Positions 8,641 to 14,486 of a stretch of DNA of 17,148 nucleotides are shown piece after piece. This stretch comes from an uncultured Chloroflexota bacterium (GTDB taxonomy: Bacteria; Chloroflexota; Anaerolineae; Anaerolineales; Villigracilaceae), in contig CAILWD010000610.1 in the NCBI GenBank assembly GCA_903837815.1, positions 1 to 17,148 on the forward strand, written 5' to 3'. Under the pieces are notes generated by a model, which saw only the letters and a program-made list of their open reading frames with translations, was not told where the DNA came from and did not search any database. Position 1 is the stretch's first letter; the number at the start of each line of letters is the position of its first letter. The position numbers were made by a program, and so were the translations under genes.

Positions 8641-8667
8641 AGATGCTATACAATATTCCCGACTGCC

Positions 8668-10359
8668 ATGAATCAATCATCTGAAACCCTGGATTTCTCA
8701 TACACAAGCTGGCGCGCCGGTTTTCTGCGGATCGTATTGAGCGCGGCAAGCATCTTCGGGCTGGCAGCGGTCATCCCCGCTGTGATTGGAGCCACCACCC
8801 CTGTCTATGCGGCTCTGTACATAGGCGTTTACCTGGTGTTGCTGGTTGTGACAATCACTCCGGTATCGAGCCTGATTAAAGCTGGAACTGTGGTTACCCT
8901 GGTTTTCAGCCTTGGAATTCTGGGGTTGTCTGAATCCGGCATCCGGGGCGACGCCCCCCTCTTCATGTTGGGCGCAATTACCCTGGCCTCCCTTCTCTTC
9001 TCGTGGAGAACGGGATGGGTGGTTACCGGCTTTGCCATGCTTTCCTGTATTGTCGCCGGATGGCTGGCGATAAGCGGAACAATGATACTTACCAGCAATG
9101 AAGTAACACCGGGAACAGTGGAAACCTGGGCAAGTGGAAGCACAGCCATCCTGCTGCTTGCGGCGGTGATTGTGAACGGCGTCCGCCTGACTCAGGATGA
9201 ATTTGGGAAGGCGCAACAGAGGGCACAGGGCGTTCTCGATGTGATTCGTAGAGAAAAATTCACCCTCGAAGAACGGGTGGAGAAAAGAACTCAGGACCTT
9301 GCCGACGCAAACCGGGTCAACGAATACCGCGCCCGCATGTTTCAAGCAATCGCTCAAGTGACACATGCCATCATTTCCACACAGAACCTGCAAGACCTCA
9401 TGCCACAGATCACACAGGCGATCAGTCAGCATTTCGGTTTCTACCATGTTGGCATTTTCCTGATCAGCCCAAGCCGGGAGTATGCAGTGTTGGCGGCGGC
9501 GAACAGCGAAGGCGGACAAAAAATGCTCGAACGCGGCCACAAACTGCGCGTGAGACAAACTGGCATCGTCGGCTATGTGGCGGGAACCGCAAAACCGCGC
9601 ATCGCTCTGGATACCGGCGCAGATGCCATCTACTTCGACAACCCCGACCTGCCAAACACCCGTTCCGAAATGGCGTTGCCCCTCACACGGGTCGACGGTC
9701 AGGTGATCGGCGTTCTCGACATACAAAGCGCCGAGTCAAATGCATTTAAGCGCGAAGATATCGAAATTCTGCTTACACTGGCAGGCCAGGTATCTACAGC
9801 GATTTCGAATGCCCGGCTTTATGAAGACATGCAAAAGAATCTTCTGGAATCCGAAATGTTTTATCGGCGCAATCTGGTTGCGGGTTGGAAAAGGTTCAGC
9901 GAGACACAGCAAATCGCCGGTGTACAACGCACTGGAATGACCGCCAATCTCTACACCCAGTCTATCGCACTGCCCGGCGTCGAAGAGGTACTCGACACTG
10001 GAACAGCCTACTTCGACGATGAGATTGATTCGCAAATGACCCTTCCCGTAAAACTGCGCGGCGAAGTGGTTGGAGTACTCCATGTCAAGGCAAATGGCGC
10101 ACGCAAATGGGCCGAAGATGAAATGGATATCGTCACTGCAATTGTAGAACGCGCGGCGCTCTCGATCGAAAATGCCCGCCTGCTCGAAGAAAGCCGGCTG
10201 GCAGCGGAAAAGGAACATATCATCGGAGAAATCTCGGCCAAGATCAGCGCCAGCACACAGATCGAGATGATTCTGAAGACCGCAGTCCGGGAATTGGGAA
10301 GCCAGATCAACAATGCCCAGATATCGGTTGAACTCGGAAATAGTGAAACAGAGTCGTAA
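8668..10359 (+). CDS. Six-TM membrane sensor with GAF domains S6
   Basis: Membrane sensor of 563 residues. ATG 8668 is the only sensible start, but no Shine-Dalgarno match precedes it, unlike most neighbours. The N-terminus has FSYTSWR followed by about six helices (19-42, 46-66, 70-88, 97-112, 117-140, 156-172). The segments WRxxF, YIGVYLVLLVVTITPV and TLASLLFSWR align by eye with S2, so these two non-adjacent genes share a head type. The coil TLEERVEKRTQDLAD leads to GAF 1 (238-395) with FYHVGIFLI (His260), AANSEGG, NPDLPNTRSEMALPL and VIGVLDIQS. A VAGW linker, a short GAF (about 455-508) and the stub ILKTAVRELG complete it. No output domain is seen. It probably senses a membrane-associated cue and relays it through the shared GAF body. 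Confidence 0.9.
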   Translation: MNQSSETLDFSYTSWRAGFLRIVLSAASIFGLAAVIPAVIGATTPVYAALYIGVYLVLLVVTITPVSSLIKAGTVVTLVFSLGILGLSESGIRGDAPLFMLGAITLASLLFSWRTGWVVTGFAMLSCIVAGWLAISGTMILTSNEVTPGTVETWASGSTAILLLAAVIVNGVRLTQDEFGKAQQRAQGVLDVIRREKFTLEERVEKRTQDLADANRVNEYRARMFQAIAQVTHAIISTQNLQDLMPQITQAISQHFGFYHVGIFLISPSREYAVLAAANSEGGQKMLERGHKLRVRQTGIVGYVAGTAKPRIALDTGADAIYFDNPDLPNTRSEMALPLTRVDGQVIGVLDIQSAESNAFKREDIEILLTLAGQVSTAISNARLYEDMQKNLLESEMFYRRNLVAGWKRFSETQQIAGVQRTGMTANLYTQSIALPGVEEVLDTGTAYFDDEIDSQMTLPVKLRGEVVGVLHVKANGARKWAEDEMDIVTAIVERAALSIENARLLEESRLAAEKEHIIGEISAKISASTQIEMILKTAVRELGSQINNAQISVELGNSETES

Positions 10360-10371
10360 CAGGTTAATCTT

Positions 10372-11736
10372 TTGAAGCGCCTTATGAGAAACGAAACAAA
10401 CCACCTGCGTTCCAATCACACACTGCGATATGCCTTGATCGGCGTTGCATTTGGATTCACCTTTCCAATCGTTGGCACCATCCTGCAGGTTATATTTTCC
10501 AAACTCGCGCTCAGCCCTGCCAGCATGGTCGATGTGCAGATCGGGTTCCCACTGCTATGGGTGGTGGATACAGCGCCGATTGTGATTGGAATACTTGCAG
10601 GGTATGCCGGGCATAAACAGGACATGCTCTCGATAGCCAACGAACAATTGCGCATCCGGGAAGTTGAATTGAAAATGCGCCAGACAGACCTGGAGCAATA
10701 TGCCAACGAACGCACAGCGGAATTGATCGTCGCCAACCGGAAAAACGAACGCCGCACCGCCCAATTTGAAGCCATTGCCCATATCTCACGCACGGTTACA
10801 TCCATCCGCGCAATGGGCGAACTTCTACCGCAAATCGCACATGCAATTTCAGAACAATTTGGCTTCTATCATATCGGCATCTTTTTATTGGACAACAACA
10901 GGGAATACGCGATCCTGGCGGCAACAAACAGCGAAGGCGGCAAGAAAATGCAGGAACGAAATTACAGGATACTGGCGGGGGGCGCCGGCATCGTCGGGTT
11001 TGTGCTACGCACCGGACAGCCTCGTATCGCCTTAGACGTGGACATGGACAAAGCCTATCTCAGCGAACCCGACCTGCCTGATACCCACTCCGAAGCCGCC
11101 CTGCCTCTGCGCATCGGAAACGAAATATTCGGCGCGCTGGATGTGCAAAGCGTGGAAACCAACGTATTCTCAGAAGAGGATTTGAATACATTATCCATCC
11201 TTGCAGATCAGGTGAGCATTGCAATTCAAAATGCGCGTTCCTACGAACAAGTCCAGGAGGCGCTTGCTGAAGCCAATACAGCATCCATCCAGATGAGCAG
11301 TCAGCAGTGGAAACAATTTCTGTCTGCTGAGCCAGTGGAAGGGTTCTACTTCGACGGCATGGAAACGAAAAGGATGGGCGCGATCGATCAACAACATGCC
11401 AACTGCTTTTCAATTCCGCTTATCCTGCGCGGAATTCAAATTGGTGCATTAAAACTCAAGACATCAGACCCGGATCGTGTGTGGACTGAGGATGAAAAAG
11501 ATATGGCGCGCGCCACGGCAGAACGCACCGCAATCGCGGTGGAAACTGCGCGGCTGCTTCTCGAATCACAAAAGAGAGCGGTCAAAGAGCAAACGATTGG
11601 TCAGATTTCCGCCAAACTCGGCAGCCTGAACGACCTTGAGAGCCTGCTTCAGACTGCGATTCAGGAGCTGGGCAGCACACTGCCCGATACAGATGTGGCT
11701 GTCCAAATCTTTGCAGAAAAACCAGGTCGATCGTAA
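10372..11736 (+). CDS. Two-TM minimal membrane sensor with GAF domains S7
   Basis: At 454 residues this is the shortest sensor here whose ends are both visible. TTG 10372 is taken as start because AGG (10361-10363) is well spaced before it; ATG 10384, four codons in, is equally possible. The head has only two helices (about 19-43 and 60-80) with a loop of about 16 residues, leaving little room for a ligand domain, so it may respond to the membrane itself or act mainly as a scaffold. The coil DLEQYANERTAELIV leads to GAF 1 (145-300) with FYHIGIFLLD (His167) and TNSEGG, but the usual NPDLPxTRSEMALPL is altered to EPDLPDTHSEAALPL. An SQQW linker, a short GAF (344-398, with one Cys in NCFSIPL) and the stub LLQTAIQELGSTL follow. 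No catalytic domain is visible. Confidence 0.88.
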   Translation: MKRLMRNETNHLRSNHTLRYALIGVAFGFTFPIVGTILQVIFSKLALSPASMVDVQIGFPLLWVVDTAPIVIGILAGYAGHKQDMLSIANEQLRIREVELKMRQTDLEQYANERTAELIVANRKNERRTAQFEAIAHISRTVTSIRAMGELLPQIAHAISEQFGFYHIGIFLLDNNREYAILAATNSEGGKKMQERNYRILAGGAGIVGFVLRTGQPRIALDVDMDKAYLSEPDLPDTHSEAALPLRIGNEIFGALDVQSVETNVFSEEDLNTLSILADQVSIAIQNARSYEQVQEALAEANTASIQMSSQQWKQFLSAEPVEGFYFDGMETKRMGAIDQQHANCFSIPLILRGIQIGALKLKTSDPDRVWTEDEKDMARATAERTAIAVETARLLLESQKRAVKEQTIGQISAKLGSLNDLESLLQTAIQELGSTLPDTDVAVQIFAEKPGRS

Positions 11737-11742
11737 AAGACC

Positions 11743-11748
11743 AGGAGA
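11743..11748 (+). promoter_or_regulatory. Ribosome binding site of S8
   Basis: AGGAGA ends 5 bases before ATG 11754. It is the strongest Shine-Dalgarno match in the array and settles the S8 start. Confidence 0.7.
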
Positions 11749-11753
11749 ATTAA

Positions 11754-13487
11754 ATGCTTTCAAAGTTAATTGACTATTTTAGAGACGAGGAAGACACAGA
11801 CCCGGCATTCATCGGGCTGATGCGGAATATTGTCATCGCTGTCGCCCTGACCAATGCGGCGCTCATTCCTCTCGTCACCGGGCTGATCGGAGAAGGCTCT
11901 TTCAATCCGCCGGCGATTACAGCGCTGACTATCACCTTCGCTCTCGAATGTCTTTCACTGTTTTTTATTTTCCGCAAAAATATCCTGCCGGCAAAAGCGC
12001 TCATTCCTATTTCGTTGATAGCAGCGATTACGGTAATCGCGCTCAATACAAACGGGTTGAAGAACACCGCCCTGGTGGCAATGCCGCTCGTTTTGTTAAT
12101 TTCATCCGCCTTGCTGAAATGGCGATCCATTTTGATAAGCACCCCCCTGGCAATCCTCGCTGTCGTTATTATCGCCATATTCGACCTGAACGGCAAAATT
12201 CCCTTCGTGCCTTCAGGGTTGGACGATGCCATTATCCTGCCAATTTTGCTGTTCGGTGGGGCGAGAATTATCCAGGCAACAGCCGGCAGGCTAAGTGAAA
12301 ACCTTAAACGCTCGCGCGCCAGCGAACAGATGCACAAAGAGGAAAACATCGAACTAAATGAACTGCGCGCCCAACTCGAAGAACGCGTGAGCCGGCGTAC
12401 AGCCGACCTGGATGCCGCCAGTCGTTTCAATCAACGGCGCGCCCGCCAGTTCGAGGCAATCACACAGGTAAACCGCGCCATCACCTCCATTCAGGATTTG
12501 GACACGCTTTTGCCCCGTATTACCCAGGTGATCAGCGAACAGTTCGATATTTATCATGCGGGCATTTTCCTTCTGGATGAGCAGCGCGAATTTGCAGTCT
12601 TGCGCGCCGCAAACAGCGAAGGCGGGCAAAGAATGCTGAAACGCGGTCACAAACTGGAAGTGGGGCAGGCTGGCATTGTCGGGTTTGTGACAGCCACCGG
12701 GCAGCCGCGCATTGCGCTCGATGTCGGCAGCGACCCGGTTCACTTTGAAAACCCCGACCTTCCGCATACCCATTCAGAAATTGCCCTGCCGCTTCGTTAC
12801 GAAGGGCGCATCATCGGCGCGCTGGATGTGCAAAGCATACAATCCAGCGCTTTTGGAGAAGGCGATATAGAGATCCTGTCCACCCTCTCCGATCAGGTGG
12901 CAATCGCCATCAACAACACCCAGGTGCTCGAACGGGCCAGGAAGGCGCTCGAAGAATCGAAAATCGAATCCGAAAAAACCATGCGCGAGGCCTGGAAGGC
13001 CATGCGCCCAAAAACTTCCGAAACGGGATTCCAGTTCACAGATTCCATGCTAAAACCCCTGGAGCACAGGCTGGAAGGGGAACATATACGGGAAGCCGTG
13101 GTGAAGAACATCCCTGTCCTGTCACGCCGTACAGAAAGCACGCCGTCAAATATTGTCATCCCCATTCAGTTGCGCGGACGGGTCGTTGGCGTGCTCAACC
13201 TGCGCCCACGCAATCAACGTGAGTTCACCCGTGATGATCTTGACATTGCCCAGGCAGTTACAGAACGTCTTTCGCTGGCGATCGAAACCGCCACCCTGCT
13301 TCAGTCCACACAACACCGCGCAGACATCGAACGCATCACCACACAGATTTCCGCCCGCATCAGTTCCTCCACCCGCTTCGAAGCCATCCTGCAAGCCGCC
13401 GCCGAGGAACTCAGCAAGGCGCTCAGCGGTTCAGATGTTCTAGTCCAGATCGAACCGCATTCCATGGAAATGGAAATGTCGAGCTAA
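11754..13487 (+). CDS. Six-TM membrane sensor with GAF domains S8
   Basis: Membrane sensor of 577 residues with a clear AGGAGA before its ATG, 17 bases after S7. An acidic N-terminal segment (FRDEEDTDP) precedes about six helices (22-47, 54-74, 80-97, 105-121, 125-145, 156-172). The NTNGLKNTALVAMPL stretch resembles the six-helix heads of Chloroflexota sensor kinases (recalled, not searched). It is a different head from S2/S6. The coil QLEERVSRRTADLDA leads to GAF 1 (246-402) with IYHAGIFLLDE (His268), AANSEGG, NPDLPHTHSEIALPL and IIGALDVQS. A REAW linker, a short GAF (465-520, VIPIQLRGRVVGVLNL) and the stub ILQAAAEELSKAL end the protein. It shares a 29-base exact nucleotide match with S4 in GAF 1. 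No output domain was found. The function is probably signal input for a shared partner. Confidence 0.9.
   Translation: MLSKLIDYFRDEEDTDPAFIGLMRNIVIAVALTNAALIPLVTGLIGEGSFNPPAITALTITFALECLSLFFIFRKNILPAKALIPISLIAAITVIALNTNGLKNTALVAMPLVLLISSALLKWRSILISTPLAILAVVIIAIFDLNGKIPFVPSGLDDAIILPILLFGGARIIQATAGRLSENLKRSRASEQMHKEENIELNELRAQLEERVSRRTADLDAASRFNQRRARQFEAITQVNRAITSIQDLDTLLPRITQVISEQFDIYHAGIFLLDEQREFAVLRAANSEGGQRMLKRGHKLEVGQAGIVGFVTATGQPRIALDVGSDPVHFENPDLPHTHSEIALPLRYEGRIIGALDVQSIQSSAFGEGDIEILSTLSDQVAIAINNTQVLERARKALEESKIESEKTMREAWKAMRPKTSETGFQFTDSMLKPLEHRLEGEHIREAVVKNIPVLSRRTESTPSNIVIPIQLRGRVVGVLNLRPRNQREFTRDDLDIAQAVTERLSLAIETATLLQSTQHRADIERITTQISARISSSTRFEAILQAAAEELSKALSGSDVLVQIEPHSMEMEMSS
12597..12625 (+). 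repeat. 29-base exact match to 5416-5444, within GAF 1 of S8
   Basis: Partner of the S4 copy. Both lie in frame at the same place in the conserved GAF domain. Confidence 0.7.
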
Positions 13488-13501
13488 CACAGGCGATGCA
13501 C

Positions 13502-14470
13502 ATGAAAAACAAACTTTTCGCCAATATCCTGTTGACCATCTTCGTGGCAAACGTTCTTGCTGCCTGCCTCCCTGTTTCGGAAGCGGAAGAATCTGCCCCG
13601 CCCCTGCGCGTAGGGTTTACCGAATGGTGGGGAGACTATACGCTGCTGGTGGCAAAGGAAAAAGGTTTGTTCGAAAAGCATGGAGTTCAGGTGGAACCGA
13701 TTTACTATGAGGTCTATTCCGATTACATTGTCGAACTCGCTTCCGGACAACTGGACGGCTCCTCGCTTGCCATGGGTGACGTCATCAACGTCGATCACGT
13801 CACCCCGCTCAAGGTTGTCGGCTTGAACGATGATGGGGGCGCCGATGCGATTGTTGTGGGGCCTGAAATCAGTTCGATCCGCGACCTGGAGGGGAAGAAA
13901 ATTGGCGTGTTGATCGGAACTCAATACGAATTGATGGTTGCTGAAATGCTGCGCAGCGCCGGCATGGGTAACGGCGACGTATTCATTGTGGATACCAATC
14001 CCGAAGAGGCGGCATCGGCATTGAAAAGCGGACAAGTACAGGCAGTTTATACCTGGGAGCCTTTTCTCTCCACGGCGCTTGCGAATGGCAATCGGGTCAT
14101 TTATCCAACCGAAAAAATTCGGTTCTTTCCAGATACCCTTGTATTCCGCTCCTCCGTCGTCAAACAAAGGCCCGAAGATATCAGGTCATTCCTGCGCGCA
14201 TGGTATGAGGCGGTCGAATACCGTATACAACATGAAGGAGAAACCCGTGAGATCGCAGCCAGGTATCTTGACATAAGCGCCGAAGAGATAAAGCCCGACG
14301 AGAACCTGAAAATCTATTCTGTGAGGGATGCGAAAGCCCTTTTTAGCATCCAGGAAAAGAATTCAATCTACAATGTCACGGCCGTCACATCCGAGTATCT
14401 GGTTTCGATTGGAACCCTCACCCAGGGTGTTGACCTGTTCAAATTGATGGATCCCAGTTACCTGCCTTAG
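13502..14470 (+). CDS. ABC-type substrate-binding lipoprotein, NMT1/SsuA/TauA-like
   Basis: Extracytoplasmic solute-binding lipoprotein of 322 residues. ATG 13502 is chosen because AGG (13491-13493) sits 8 bases upstream; ATG 13496 in the same frame is too close to it. The N-terminus is a lipoprotein signal: Lys residues, a hydrophobic core, and lipobox L-A-A-C with Cys22 as the lipidated residue. The mature part has the fold pattern of the NMT1/THI5, SsuA and TauA group: LRVGFTEWWGDY (36-46), LVAKEKGLFEKHGVQVE, a DLEGKKIGV strand, YTWEPF (W185) and FLRAWYEAVEY. Proteins of this group bind compounds such as sulfonates, taurine, nitrate or thiamine precursors, and the ligand cannot be told here. 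No permease or ATPase gene is adjacent; the flanking genes are both sensors. It may therefore feed a receptor such as S9, or serve a transporter encoded elsewhere. Confidence 0.9.
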   Translation: MKNKLFANILLTIFVANVLAACLPVSEAEESAPPLRVGFTEWWGDYTLLVAKEKGLFEKHGVQVEPIYYEVYSDYIVELASGQLDGSSLAMGDVINVDHVTPLKVVGLNDDGGADAIVVGPEISSIRDLEGKKIGVLIGTQYELMVAEMLRSAGMGNGDVFIVDTNPEEAASALKSGQVQAVYTWEPFLSTALANGNRVIYPTEKIRFFPDTLVFRSSVVKQRPEDIRSFLRAWYEAVEYRIQHEGETREIAARYLDISAEEIKPDENLKIYSVRDAKALFSIQEKNSIYNVTAVTSEYLVSIGTLTQGVDLFKLMDPSYLP

Positions 14471-14475
14471 ACCAT

Positions 14476-14480
14476 AAGAG
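14476..14480 (+). promoter_or_regulatory. Ribosome binding site deciding the S9 start
   Basis: AAGAG ends 6 bases before ATG 14487. It abuts ATG 14481, which lies in the same frame, and so favours 14487 as the start. Confidence 0.5.
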
Positions 14481-14486
14481 ATGCCC

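Noticed and set aside
8698..9726. Minus-strand open frame of 342 codons
   Set aside because: It lies antisense to S6, whose head and GAF are clearly coding. The antisense translation is rich in His, Cys and Gln and has no family resemblance, as expected for a mirror frame.
13484..14167. Minus-strand open frame of 227 codons
   Set aside because: It is antisense to the lipoprotein gene, which has a lipobox and family motifs; no domain is seen in the antisense product.
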